From Halopiger aswanensis (GTDB lineage Archaea; Halobacteriota; Halobacteria; Halobacteriales; Natrialbaceae): DNA of 64,000 bases. The stretch covers positions 930,001-994,000 of the forward strand of contig NZ_RAPO01000002.1 in assembly GCF_003610195.1 (NCBI RefSeq), given 5' to 3'. A program made the translations under genes and the position numbers. This document shows, one piece after another, positions 16,600-24,911 of this stretch. How positions within the stretch are numbered: position 1 is the stretch's first letter; the number at the start of each line of letters is the position of its first letter. Under the pieces are notes generated by a model that did no database searches, was not told where the DNA came from, and worked only from the letters and a program-made list of their open reading frames with translations.

Positions 16600-18269
16600 C
16601 TGGGGGTCCCGGAGGAACCGGCGGCACCAGGCAACTCCTCCGGATCGAACGGCGGCGCGGTGTTTCGCACGACGCTGTCGATCCTGAGCAGCGAGTTCGC
16701 GAACTCGACGCTGCGGGCGAGGCTGCTCGTCCGAACCAGTTGCGCGTCGAGCGCGCCGCCGGCCGCGACGACGTCGTCGACGAGGTCGCCGTTCGCATCG
16801 ATGCCCGCCCGCGTATGCCCTGCGTCGTGGCGCGCGCGCAGTTCGGTGACGGCGTCGATCGGATCCCGACCCGCGTTCCGGGCGAGCGTCCGCGGGATCG
16901 ACTCGAGCACGTCGGCGAACGCGTCGACTGCAAGCTGTTCGCGGCCGTCGAACTTCGGCGCCAGCTCGCGGACGGCGCGGGCCGCCTCGAGTTCGGCCGC
17001 ACCGCCGCCGGGGAGGGCAAATGGCCGTTTGACCGCGGCGCGAACCGCGTTGAGACCGACCTTGATCCGCCGCCGCGCCTCGTCGGCGGCGCTCTCGGTC
17101 CCGCCCCGGACGACGAGCCCGACGCTGCGCGGATCGACGTGGGCGGGCGCCGTGACCTCGAGCCACGTCGTGTCGTCCTGGGCCTCGCGGAGTCGGACGG
17201 CGCCGCGACCGCACTCCTCGACGGACGCGGGTGCGGTCGGCGTGACGGGACCGCGGATCGTCGCGCCCGTGACCCGCGAGAGGACCTCGGCGTCCGAGTC
17301 CTTGACGTTCCGAAAGCAGGCGATTCCGCGGTGGGCCAGTTCGGTGCCGATATCGTGAGTGACGTCGCCGGTGACGAACACCGCCGCGGCGTTCGCCCGG
17401 GCGATCGCGTCGGCGACAGCCGCGGCTTCGCGCTCGAGATTCGCGACGTTGCCCGCGTAGTCGCCGTCGATCGTAACCGAGGACGAGCGGATCTCCCGGG
17501 GCTCGAGCGAGCCGTCGACGACGAGGACGCCCCCGTCGACCGGCAATGTGTCCTCGATCATCGGCTCGGAGGGGAGGAGGCTGCCGGGGATCAGCTTCGA
17601 ATCCGCGGCGTCGCCGCCCGGGATGGCCTCGATCGACACGTAGCCCAGATGGACGGTCCCTCGCTGGGGTTCCCACGCGCGGAGAACGGCGTCCACGACG
17701 TCGTCGCCGAGCCGCTCGAGCGGCCACGAGCCCGCGCGGCCGTTCGTCATGCCGCAGGTCGCGATCCGCTCGAGTCGCGATTCGTCGAACGCCGCGCGGG
17801 TAGTTGGGTGGCCGTTAGTGGCGACTGGAATCCCGAGGTCGTCCCAAACCTCGAGCGTTCGCTGGGCGCCGATCGAGAACCCCTCGACGACGGCGACCGG
17901 GGGGACGCCGTCCTCGATCAGGTCGATCCCGGTCGCGAGCAGGTCGCTGGCCAGCAGGGTCGTCGTAGTCGTGCCGTCGCCGATCTCGTCCTCGTGGGTC
18001 TCCGCGAGCCCGATGAACTGGTTCGCGATCGGGTGGTCGGTCTCGCCCTCGAACTCCTCTAAGATCGCCACGCCGTCGTTGGTGACGAACCCGCGTAGCC
18101 GGTCGTCCTGCATGCGCCGGACGATCATCTTGTCGACGCCCAACGGCCCGAGCGTACTCCGGACCAGCTCGCCCATCTCGAGGGCGGCGCGGCGAATCCC
18201 CAGTCTCGTTTCCTCGGGCGATAGCCGTTCCCAGCTGCCGATCGTCGCGTTAGACTCCGCCATATCCAT
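16596..18269 (-). CDS. Divergent group II chaperonin (thermosome/Cpn60-TCP1 family) paralogue
   Basis: 557 residues, thermosome length. Equatorial motifs are recognisable: TLGPLGVDKMIV, TNDGVAIL (Asp 65 kept), GDGTTTT (Asp 98 kept) and, after the apical domain, LPGGGAAELEAARAV. The segment that in GroEL and thermosomes reads E-D-A-L carries the hydrolytic Asp; here it reads KVGLNAVRAAV, with Val 404 (codon 17058-17060) at the Asp position. ATP binding may therefore be kept while hydrolysis is impaired. The closing tail is short and lacks a Gly-Met run. A TATA-like TTTATG lies 28 nt upstream of ATG 18269, so the gene looks expressed. It is not the housekeeping thermosome; a regulatory or specialised role is inference. 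Confidence 0.85.
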   Translation of the reverse strand: MDMAESNATIGSWERLSPEETRLGIRRAALEMGELVRSTLGPLGVDKMIVRRMQDDRLRGFVTNDGVAILEEFEGETDHPIANQFIGLAETHEDEIGDGTTTTTLLASDLLATGIDLIEDGVPPVAVVEGFSIGAQRTLEVWDDLGIPVATNGHPTTRAAFDESRLERIATCGMTNGRAGSWPLERLGDDVVDAVLRAWEPQRGTVHLGYVSIEAIPGGDAADSKLIPGSLLPSEPMIEDTLPVDGGVLVVDGSLEPREIRSSSVTIDGDYAGNVANLEREAAAVADAIARANAAAVFVTGDVTHDIGTELAHRGIACFRNVKDSDAEVLSRVTGATIRGPVTPTAPASVEECGRGAVRLREAQDDTTWLEVTAPAHVDPRSVGLVVRGGTESAADEARRRIKVGLNAVRAAVKRPFALPGGGAAELEAARAVRELAPKFDGREQLAVDAFADVLESIPRTLARNAGRDPIDAVTELRARHDAGHTRAGIDANGDLVDDVVAAGGALDAQLVRTSSLARSVEFANSLLRIDSVVRNTAPPFDPEELPGAAGSSGTPS

Positions 18270-18356
18270 CGGCCTGTGTATCGTTCTCGTATTGCATAAA
18301 TTCTTTCGTAGTGGGTCTCGTCGTCGGTCTCGCCCTCCGCTGCCACCGTCCGCCGG

Positions 18357-18548
18357 CTACTGGACGAACAGCCGGTCCGCGACGATCGCGAAGCCGATGA
18401 GCAGGGCCAACAGGTACGCGACTTCGAAGACGAGTCCCCACCCTTGCTCGAGGATGTACTGGATGCCGGCGTACGCGAGGATCAAAAACGCGAGCGAGAG
18501 TGCTCCGGCTATCCCGACGGTTCGCGACGAGAGACGCTGTACTGCCAT
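18357..18548 (-). CDS. Small two-helix membrane protein
   Basis: 63 residues beginning MAVQRLSSRTVG, with two hydrophobic segments (AGALSLAFLILAYAGIQYIL and LVFEVAYLLALLIGFAIVADRLF). It ends TAG at 18357 and lies in the same direction as, and upstream of, the chaperonin gene (87-nt gap). No family recognised. It looks real because of its regular codon use and clean transmembrane pattern. Confidence 0.6.
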   Translation of the reverse strand: MAVQRLSSRTVGIAGALSLAFLILAYAGIQYILEQGWGLVFEVAYLLALLIGFAIVADRLFVQ

Positions 18549-18774
18549 CGTGGTTCGACAGGTCCCCGTGGATCGTAATAAAATATGGTGATCGATCACG
18601 ACATGTTGGGCGGGTAATGGGTGGAGAAAGCGCGTCCGCGTTCGGAGCCGGTGGGCGTTGAATAGCAAATCAGTCGTTCCGGCGTCCGATAGCGGCGTCT
18701 CGAGGTTTGCTCCCGACAGCAACCCAATGATAGATCAGGAAGTAGTTTAATTCTGGATACCACTTTGAAAAGAT

Positions 18775-18782
18775 ACTTATAC
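18775..18782 (+). promoter_or_regulatory. TATA box of the CUT1 transporter operon
   Basis: ACTTATAC sits 28-35 nt upstream of ATG 18810 in an AT-rich stretch. It favours MSQRDMSGG (18810) as the translation start over the in-frame ATG at 18765, which lies upstream of the box. Confidence 0.55.
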
Positions 18783-18809
18783 GATACCATGTACCATCTC
18801 AGTACACCT

Positions 18810-20372
18810 ATGTCACAGAGGGACATGTCTGGTGGGAACACCCATGACACAGCGGAGCCATCGGCATCGACCGACGAGCCGGACGCCGAGGAGTACTCGC
18901 GGCGCGGCTTCATGGAGACCGCGGGTGCGATGGGTGCCGCCGGTGCGACCGCCGGCCTGGCCGGCTGTGTCGGCGGGGACGACACCGAAGGGACCGGCGA
19001 AGGCGACTTCCTCTGGTGGACGATGCGTGGCTACATTCAGGAGGAGGAGCAGGCGCTTCGGGACACCGCTGCGGAGTTCGAGAACTGGTCGGACGAGGAG
19101 GTCAACCTGACAACCGAGGTCATCACGTGGGATCAGGTGTTCGAATCCTGGGCGTCGGCGATTCAGGGCCAGAACACGCCGAACGTCAGCGAGATGGCCA
19201 ACGAACACGCCGTCGACTACGGCTCGCGCGGCGTCGTGCGGCCGAACACGGAACTGTTCAACGAGTACGACGACTGGTACGACACGCCGTCGTACTGGGG
19301 TAACTACGACGGTGAGGTCTGGGGCTTCCCGTGGTTCGTCGAGGTCCGGAACTTCTACGCGAACACGGACATCCTCGAGGACGCCGGCCACGATAGCGTC
19401 CCCGAGACGTGGGAAGAGATGGTCGATACGGCCACGGACGTCGAGAGCGAGACCGATAAGACCGGGTTCGTCTCCGCCGGATCGCAGTCCACGGGGACGG
19501 GGCAGGTTCTCTACGGCGCGGCCGTCCAGGCTGGCGGCGAGTTCTACAACTACGAGGACGACCAGTGGACCGTCGAACTGGACTCCCCGACGTCGCTGTT
19601 TGCCCACCTCTGGATGGCCAGCATGCAGGAGGAGTGGGAGATCGGTCCCGGCGGCTGGGCCGGGATGGACGGCACCGACGCCGAACAACTCTACCGCGAG
19701 GGCGAGGCCGCTTTCATGATCAACTCGGGCGACGCGGCCAACAGCATGATCGACGAGGGCGACGCCGTCGCGGACTCGACCAGTCTCGAACTGATTCCGG
19801 AGGGCCCGATGGGTACCAACACCGCCTTCATGGGCGGAAGTTGCCTCTCCGCGTTCGAATCGGACTTCACCCAGCACAACGTCGAGGACGGCCTCTCGAT
19901 GTCGTTCATCGAGTACATGACCAACCCCGACACCATGGAGGGGTACTACCCGGACGCGACGCCGAACTTCCTGCCCGTTCGGGAAGCCCAGGAGGAACTC
20001 CCGCCGTTCACCGAGAACCCGACGGACATCCCCGACGAGTGGATCCAGAACCGGCTGGACCAGGCCTCGGACAGCGCCCGCTACGGGATTACCGGCCCCC
20101 AGCGGAACGCGCCGTTCCTGGGCGACCTCGAGGGTACGACCGACGCGTACTCGGTCGCCATCTCCGGGATCCTCGGCGCGAATCACGATCCGAAGGAGGC
20201 GCTCGTCGACCTCGCGAACGACGTCCGCTCGACGATCAGCGACTCCGACGCCGTGGACTACGAACTCGAGCAGAGCGACGAGCAACCCTCGCTCGACGAC
20301 CCACCGGACGAACTGCAGGACTGGATCGACGGCAGCAACGGCACGCCCCAGATCTGGAACCCCTACGAGTAA
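18810..20372 (+). CDS. CUT1-type sugar-binding lipoprotein (XacG-like)
   Basis: 520 residues, extracellular solute-binding protein family 1. N-terminus: Tat motif SRRGFMETAG, hydrophobic core and lipobox LAGC, then a short Gly/Asp/Thr linker. The mature part shows the MalE/UgpB pattern: WTMRGYIQEEEQALRDTAAEFEN, ITWDQVFESWASAIQGQNTPNVSEM, the YDGEVWGFPWFVEVRNFYANTDIL strand, and EGEAAFMINSGDAANSMID with GTNTAFMGGSCLSAF. It is the first gene of an operon with two permeases. In Haloferax the XacGHIJK system of this class imports xylose and arabinose, so a pentose or small-oligosaccharide role is likely here by context. Confidence 0.9.
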   Translation: MSQRDMSGGNTHDTAEPSASTDEPDAEEYSRRGFMETAGAMGAAGATAGLAGCVGGDDTEGTGEGDFLWWTMRGYIQEEEQALRDTAAEFENWSDEEVNLTTEVITWDQVFESWASAIQGQNTPNVSEMANEHAVDYGSRGVVRPNTELFNEYDDWYDTPSYWGNYDGEVWGFPWFVEVRNFYANTDILEDAGHDSVPETWEEMVDTATDVESETDKTGFVSAGSQSTGTGQVLYGAAVQAGGEFYNYEDDQWTVELDSPTSLFAHLWMASMQEEWEIGPGGWAGMDGTDAEQLYREGEAAFMINSGDAANSMIDEGDAVADSTSLELIPEGPMGTNTAFMGGSCLSAFESDFTQHNVEDGLSMSFIEYMTNPDTMEGYYPDATPNFLPVREAQEELPPFTENPTDIPDEWIQNRLDQASDSARYGITGPQRNAPFLGDLEGTTDAYSVAISGILGANHDPKEALVDLANDVRSTISDSDAVDYELEQSDEQPSLDDPPDELQDWIDGSNGTPQIWNPYE

Positions 20373-20416
20373 CGGAATCACCTAGCTTTATAGACCACCT
20401 TGATGGGAACTAACAC

Positions 20417-21346
20417 ATGGCAACGCGATTAGGCACGCTCCGCGAGTTCGAACTCCCGCGGGAGTACTACCACTGGCTCTCGAAGGAGAGCGTCTGGGGC
20501 TGGCTGTTCCTCCTGCCGTCGCTGCTCGCGCTCGGGCTGGTGAGCGTCTATCCCCTCTTCCGGGGGATCTACCTCAGCTTCTTCGAGTACGACGGCATCG
20601 GCGACCCCGAGTGGGTCGGCCTCGAGCACTACGCCCAGATCGTCGGCTGGACGGAGTTCTGGGTCGTGATGCGAAATACGCTGGTGTGGGCGTTCGCGGC
20701 GGTCGTGATCATGGCGCTGATCGGGCTCGGGTTCGCAACCCTTCTCAACCGGGAGTTTTACGGCCGCTCGGTCGCGACGACGCTGCTCCTGCTCCCGTGG
20801 GCGATCCCGTTCATCTCGATCGCCTTCAACTGGCGGCTGATGTACGACTACGAACTCGGCGCGATCAACGGGCTCTTCCGCACGCTCGGGCTCACCGACG
20901 GCATTCAGTGGCTCGCGAGCTCGCGCTACGCGCTGTTCTCGATCATGCTCGCCTGGGTCTGGCGGAACTTCCCCTTCTTCATGCTGACCTTCCTGGCCGG
21001 CATGAAGGGCATTCCGGGCGACCTGTACGAGGCGGCTCGCGTCGACGGCTCGACGCGGCTGGACACGTTCCGGCACATTACGCTGCCGTTCCTGCAGCCG
21101 GTTGCAGTCGTGATGACGCTGCTGATGAGCCTCTGGACGCTGAACCACTTCACGCTGATCTACGTGATGACCGGCGGCGGCCCGGGCAACTCCTCGATGG
21201 TGTTGCCGGTGTACATCTACCGGCAGGCGTTCCACCTCCAGAACATGGGGCTGGCGAGCGCCATCGCGGTCGTCATGCTGCTGGTCATGCTGACCTACGG
21301 GCTCATCTACCTGCGACTGTACCGCGAAGACATCGGAGGGAAATAA
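20417..21346 (+). CDS. CUT1-type sugar ABC permease, MalF/UgpA-like
   Basis: 309 residues with six predicted helices and the ABC-permease coupling motif DLYEAARVDGSTRLDTFRHITLPFL near residue 200. The N-terminal cytoplasmic part (FELPREYYHWLSKESVWGW) precedes the first helix LFLLPSLLALGLVSVYPLFRGIYLSF, which is typical of the first permease in sugar systems. It lies 44 nt after the binding-protein gene and is followed after one base by the second permease. Confidence 0.93.
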   Translation: MATRLGTLREFELPREYYHWLSKESVWGWLFLLPSLLALGLVSVYPLFRGIYLSFFEYDGIGDPEWVGLEHYAQIVGWTEFWVVMRNTLVWAFAAVVIMALIGLGFATLLNREFYGRSVATTLLLLPWAIPFISIAFNWRLMYDYELGAINGLFRTLGLTDGIQWLASSRYALFSIMLAWVWRNFPFFMLTFLAGMKGIPGDLYEAARVDGSTRLDTFRHITLPFLQPVAVVMTLLMSLWTLNHFTLIYVMTGGGPGNSSMVLPVYIYRQAFHLQNMGLASAIAVVMLLVMLTYGLIYLRLYREDIGGK

Positions 21347-21347
21347 C

Positions 21348-22259
21348 ATGGCAACGGACACGCAACCCGACCCCGCTTCGGTTCCGGAGGGCGAATCGAA
21401 CGCCGGCTTCCTGTGGCTGGGTCCCGAACGCACCGCGCAGGCGAAACGGGTTGGCTTCCACGCGCTGCTGTGGTCGCTGATCGCGCTCGTCCTGTTCCCG
21501 GTGTTCTGGATGTTCGTCGTGTCGGTCAACCAAACCTCCTTCGAGGCGTTCATCGGCGATCCCGTCGGCTGGGCGGCGAACGCGAACCTCGAGGGCTACC
21601 GCGACGTCTGGTTCGGCTCGGACTTCCGCTACTGGTTCCGCAACAGCCTGCTGGTCAGCATCGGCGCGACGATCTTGAGCATCGCGGTCTGTACGCTCGG
21701 CGCGTACAGTATCGGCCGCCTGCGCTACCGCGGCCGGAAGGCGGTGGCGACGTTCCTGCTGATCACGCAGATGTTCCCGGCGATCCTGATCGCGATCCCG
21801 CTGTTCCTAGTCTTCCGGGACATCGGGCTGTTCAACACGCTCACCGGGCTCGTCATCGCGTACGTCGCGTTCACGCTCCCCTTTGCGATCTGGATGCTGC
21901 GCGGGTTCTACGAGAACCTCCCTGAGTCGCTCGAGGAGGCGGCGATGATCGACGGGAGCACGCGGTTCGGCGCCGTCGTACGAGTGATCCTCCCGCTGTC
22001 GGCGCCGGCGATCGCGACGACGGCGATCTTCACGTGGGTCCAGGCGTGGAACGAGTTCGTCTTCGCGCTAATCTTGATCAACGACTCCCAGACCCAGACG
22101 TTGCCGCCGGGGATGTCCCAGTGGGTCGGCCAGTACGCGCTCCAGTGGGACATGCTGATGGCCGGCGCGCTCGGCGCGACGCTGCCGATGCTGATCGTCT
22201 TCTTCCTGCTCCAGAGCTACATCGTCAAGGGGCTGGCGGAAGGCGCCGTCAAGTCGTGA
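21348..22259 (+). CDS. CUT1-type sugar ABC permease, MalG/UgpE-like
   Basis: 303 residues, second CUT1 permease. The coupling motif is NLPESLEEAAMIDGSTRFGAVVRVILPLSAP, followed by IATTAIFTWVQAWNEFVFALIL, both standard for MalG-type subunits. It starts one base after the stop of the first permease (20417-21346), so it is translated from the same mRNA. No ATPase follows; the nearest fitting one is 14631-15839. Confidence 0.93.
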   Translation: MATDTQPDPASVPEGESNAGFLWLGPERTAQAKRVGFHALLWSLIALVLFPVFWMFVVSVNQTSFEAFIGDPVGWAANANLEGYRDVWFGSDFRYWFRNSLLVSIGATILSIAVCTLGAYSIGRLRYRGRKAVATFLLITQMFPAILIAIPLFLVFRDIGLFNTLTGLVIAYVAFTLPFAIWMLRGFYENLPESLEEAAMIDGSTRFGAVVRVILPLSAPAIATTAIFTWVQAWNEFVFALILINDSQTQTLPPGMSQWVGQYALQWDMLMAGALGATLPMLIVFFLLQSYIVKGLAEGAVKS

Positions 22260-22733
22260 TCTGTTGGTCGAACGTCGATCCCGATCGCGACGGTTTGTTT
22301 TCCGTTCTCGAGTCGTTCGGCTACGACTGCCCGTCTCTCGAGGAGCGACTCGAGCCGCAATCGTCGCTCCTCGTCTCGTCCTCGAGAACAGCGTCGATTC
22401 TCATAGTCGAAACATCGTTCGATAATCGATAACGCGTTCTAGATAAACTGCTGTCAGGAGACGAAAATTGATCCACGCGGAGACGCCGGATAGAGCCTTG
22501 CTACCAGCCCTCGATCCGATCTTCCGGTATGAACGGAGAATCAATGCTATTTCGCGTGTGTCTATGGCCGCTGGTTCAGATAGAACGCTGTTCTCTGATA
22601 TGATACACTACTGAATCATACTCTCGAGGTCACTCACCTACTGCGCAATGGTGAGCACGTCGCTACGTATAGGGCGTAGCAGCGTTCCGGTCCGGGCGGT
22701 ACGTTTATTTGATCGTGAACGAATGCGGGAGAC
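22260..22733. other. 474-nt spacer with hairpins, no gene seen
   Basis: Two structures stand out. The first is a perfect 10-bp stem (GAGGAGCGAC/GTCGCTCCTC, 22340-22372, 13-nt loop) about 80 nt after the permease stop; it could aid termination or mRNA end stability. The second is an inverted repeat GCTACG/CGTAGC (22662-22680, 7-nt spacer) just upstream of the TATA box of the stress-protein gene, a possible operator. The middle is AT-rich with no plausible frame. Confidence 0.5.
22702..22710 (+). promoter_or_regulatory. TATA box of the universal stress protein gene
   Basis: CGTTTATTT, centred 28 nt upstream of ATG 22734. The inverted repeat GCTACG/CGTAGC ends 21 nt before it. Confidence 0.5.
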
Positions 22734-23192
22734 ATGGATCGCGCACTCGTCGTCGTCGAATCGTCGGAGTTCGCCAAACGCCTCATTCGGGAAGCCGGCG
22801 AGTTAGCCGCCGGCGTCGACGCCGAACTCAAACTCCTCGCGACGATGGACAAGGACGAATACGAACAGGACATCGAAACCATGTCGACGATCGCGAACGT
22901 CGAGGGAACGTCGTACTCGCCCGACGACGTCAAAGAGAGCGGGCGCCAGTTCGCCGCCGACCTCGCGAAGTCGCAACTCGAGGATCTCGACGTCGACTAC
23001 GAACCGCTCTGTATCGTCATCGACGACGGGCCGGAAGCCCAGGAGATCGTCGCGACGGCCGAGAGGCACGACTGCGATCACATCTTCATCGCCGGCCGCA
23101 AGCGGTCGCCGACCGGAAAGGCGCTGTTCGGCGATCGAACGCAGGGCGTCATTCTCAACTTCGACGGGATCGTCTCCGTCGCAACGAACTGA
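22734..23192 (+). CDS. Universal stress protein (UspA) family protein
   Basis: 152 residues with the UspA flavodoxin-like fold: DRALVVVESSEFAKRLIREAGELA at the N-terminus, a variable middle, then IVATAERHDCDHIFIAGRKRSPTGKALFGDRTQGVILNFDGIVSVAT. The ATP-binding pattern G-x2-G-x(9)-G-S/T is only partly matched, because GRKRSPTGKALFGDRTQ replaces the Gly-Ser ending, so nucleotide binding is uncertain. It is a single gene between the CUT1 operon and the GH4 gene and has its own promoter. Its role in the sugar island is unknown. Confidence 0.85.
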   Translation: MDRALVVVESSEFAKRLIREAGELAAGVDAELKLLATMDKDEYEQDIETMSTIANVEGTSYSPDDVKESGRQFAADLAKSQLEDLDVDYEPLCIVIDDGPEAQEIVATAERHDCDHIFIAGRKRSPTGKALFGDRTQGVILNFDGIVSVATN

Positions 23193-23252
23193 CCGGCTGA
23201 ACACACTTCGCCGGTCGGGAACGAATACGGATTGATCTTACTCGTACCCCGG

Positions 23253-23260
23253 GTTTTATG
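23253..23260 (+). promoter_or_regulatory. TATA box of the GH4 gene
   Basis: GTTTTATG, about 30 nt upstream of ATG 23287. The gene is thus probably transcribed separately from the upstream stress-protein gene. Confidence 0.5.
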
Positions 23261-23286
23261 CCAGTGGATAACACTCACTCCGTACG

Positions 23287-24759
23287 ATGTCACAGCAAGT
23301 ACACTCTGCAGTCCGCTCCGAATCAGCGATCGACCCCGACGATATCACGATCGCGTACATCGGCGGCGGCAGTCGACAGTGGGCACCGAACCTGATCCGC
23401 GACCTCGCGCAGTCGGACTTACACGGACAGGTCCGGCTCTACGACGAGTACTACGAGAGCGCCCAGTTGAACGCCGAGTTCGGCAACTGGGTCCACGACG
23501 AGGCCGACGTCGAACCCTCGGCAGACTGGTCCTACGAGGCCGTCGAAGACCTCGAGGCGGCGCTGTCCGGCGCCGACGTCGTTATCCTCTCGACCCAGTA
23601 CGATCCGGCGGAGACGTTCGTTCACGACCTCGACATTCCGAAGGAGTACGGCATCTACGGGGCCGTGGCGGCGACGATCGGCCCGGGCGGCATCTTCCGG
23701 GCGATGCGGACCGTCCCGCAGTACCGAAAGTTCGCCGCCGCAATTCGCGAGCACTGCCCCGACGCGTGGGTATTCAACTACACGAACCCGGTCCATTTCG
23801 TGACGCGGGCGCTCTACGACGAGTACCCCGACATCAACGCGCTCGGGCTCTGTCACGAAGTGCTGGGCACCCGCCACCGCCTCGCGCACTACGCTCGCGA
23901 GGAACTCGACATGGACGCCGAGCGGGACGACATCTCGGTCAACGTCAAGGGGATCAACCACTTCACCTGGGTCGACGAGGCCCGCTGCAAGGGTGTCGAC
24001 CTCTGGCCCGTTCTCGAGGAGCTGGTCGAGAGCGACCACGCCCGTCAGGAATTTTCCTGGGACGACCTCGCCGAGGAGAGCGTCTTCGTCGACAACTGGC
24101 AGGTGACCTGGGAACTGTTCCGGCGGTTCGACGTCCTCCCGGCGGCGGGCGATCGCCACCTCGTCGAGTACGCGACGTGGTTCATCCAGGACGGCCAGGA
24201 GGGGCTCAACCGCTGGGGCGTCAAGCGCACCGGCAGCGACTACCGCTCGAAACACTGGACGCCCGCCGAGTCCGACCAGACGACCGACGTCGAAGCCTGG
24301 CTCGAGGGCGAGAAGGAGTTCGAGCTAACCGAATCCAACGAGGTCTTCGTCGATATCCTCCGCGCGCTGGTCGGGCGAGACACCTACGTCACGAACGTCA
24401 ACCTCCCCAACGTCGGCCAGGTCTCGGACCTACAGGACGGCGCCGTCGTCGAAACGAACGCCGTCGTCCGTAACAACGAGGTCAAGCCGACGGCCGCCGG
24501 CGGCTTCCCGCGGCCGGTCCGCAGCCTTATTCGCGGCCACGTCGACACTATCGAAACCGTCATCGAAGCCTCTCGCGACGGCGACGTCGACGCCGCCTTC
24601 CAGGGCTTCCTCATCGACCAGCAGACTCGGACCCTCCAGACCGAGGAGGCCCGCGAACTGTTCGCCGAACTCGTCGCCGCCGAAGAGTCCTACCTGCAGG
24701 ACTGGGCGCTCGAGGACTCGTCGGTTCTCGCGGAAGCGGACGCGTACCCGGCGAACTAA
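23287..24759 (+). CDS. Glycoside hydrolase family 4 enzyme (alpha-glucosidase/alpha-galacturonidase/alpha-glucuronidase type)
   Basis: 490 residues. GH4 enzymes use NAD+ and a divalent metal and act by oxidation-elimination. The Rossmann start is IAYIGGGSRQWAPNLIRDL, then VRLYDEYYESAQL (NAD-binding acid), VFNYTNPVHFVTRAL (family N-x-T-N-P), GLCHEVLG (metal Cys) and NVKGINHFTWV (metal His), so cofactor and metal ligands are present. GH4 covers several alpha-glycosidases including alpha-galacturonidases and alpha-glucuronidases. With GH67 and uronate isomerase nearby, a uronide substrate is attractive but unproven. No signal peptide, so it acts on imported oligosaccharides. Confidence 0.88.
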   Translation: MSQQVHSAVRSESAIDPDDITIAYIGGGSRQWAPNLIRDLAQSDLHGQVRLYDEYYESAQLNAEFGNWVHDEADVEPSADWSYEAVEDLEAALSGADVVILSTQYDPAETFVHDLDIPKEYGIYGAVAATIGPGGIFRAMRTVPQYRKFAAAIREHCPDAWVFNYTNPVHFVTRALYDEYPDINALGLCHEVLGTRHRLAHYAREELDMDAERDDISVNVKGINHFTWVDEARCKGVDLWPVLEELVESDHARQEFSWDDLAEESVFVDNWQVTWELFRRFDVLPAAGDRHLVEYATWFIQDGQEGLNRWGVKRTGSDYRSKHWTPAESDQTTDVEAWLEGEKEFELTESNEVFVDILRALVGRDTYVTNVNLPNVGQVSDLQDGAVVETNAVVRNNEVKPTAAGGFPRPVRSLIRGHVDTIETVIEASRDGDVDAAFQGFLIDQQTRTLQTEEARELFAELVAAEESYLQDWALEDSSVLAEADAYPAN

Positions 24760-24911
24760 TCCAGCGCTGATTTTCGGCGTCTCGAGAGTCGAGGGCGGTG
24801 CTCGTTCGCTGCAACCCAACTGCTCGCTCGAGGCGACCGATAGTGACGAAAAGCGTCGAAATCGAAGGGGAAACGAAAACCCGAATCGAACGGAAAACGC
24901 GTTTCGGCGGC

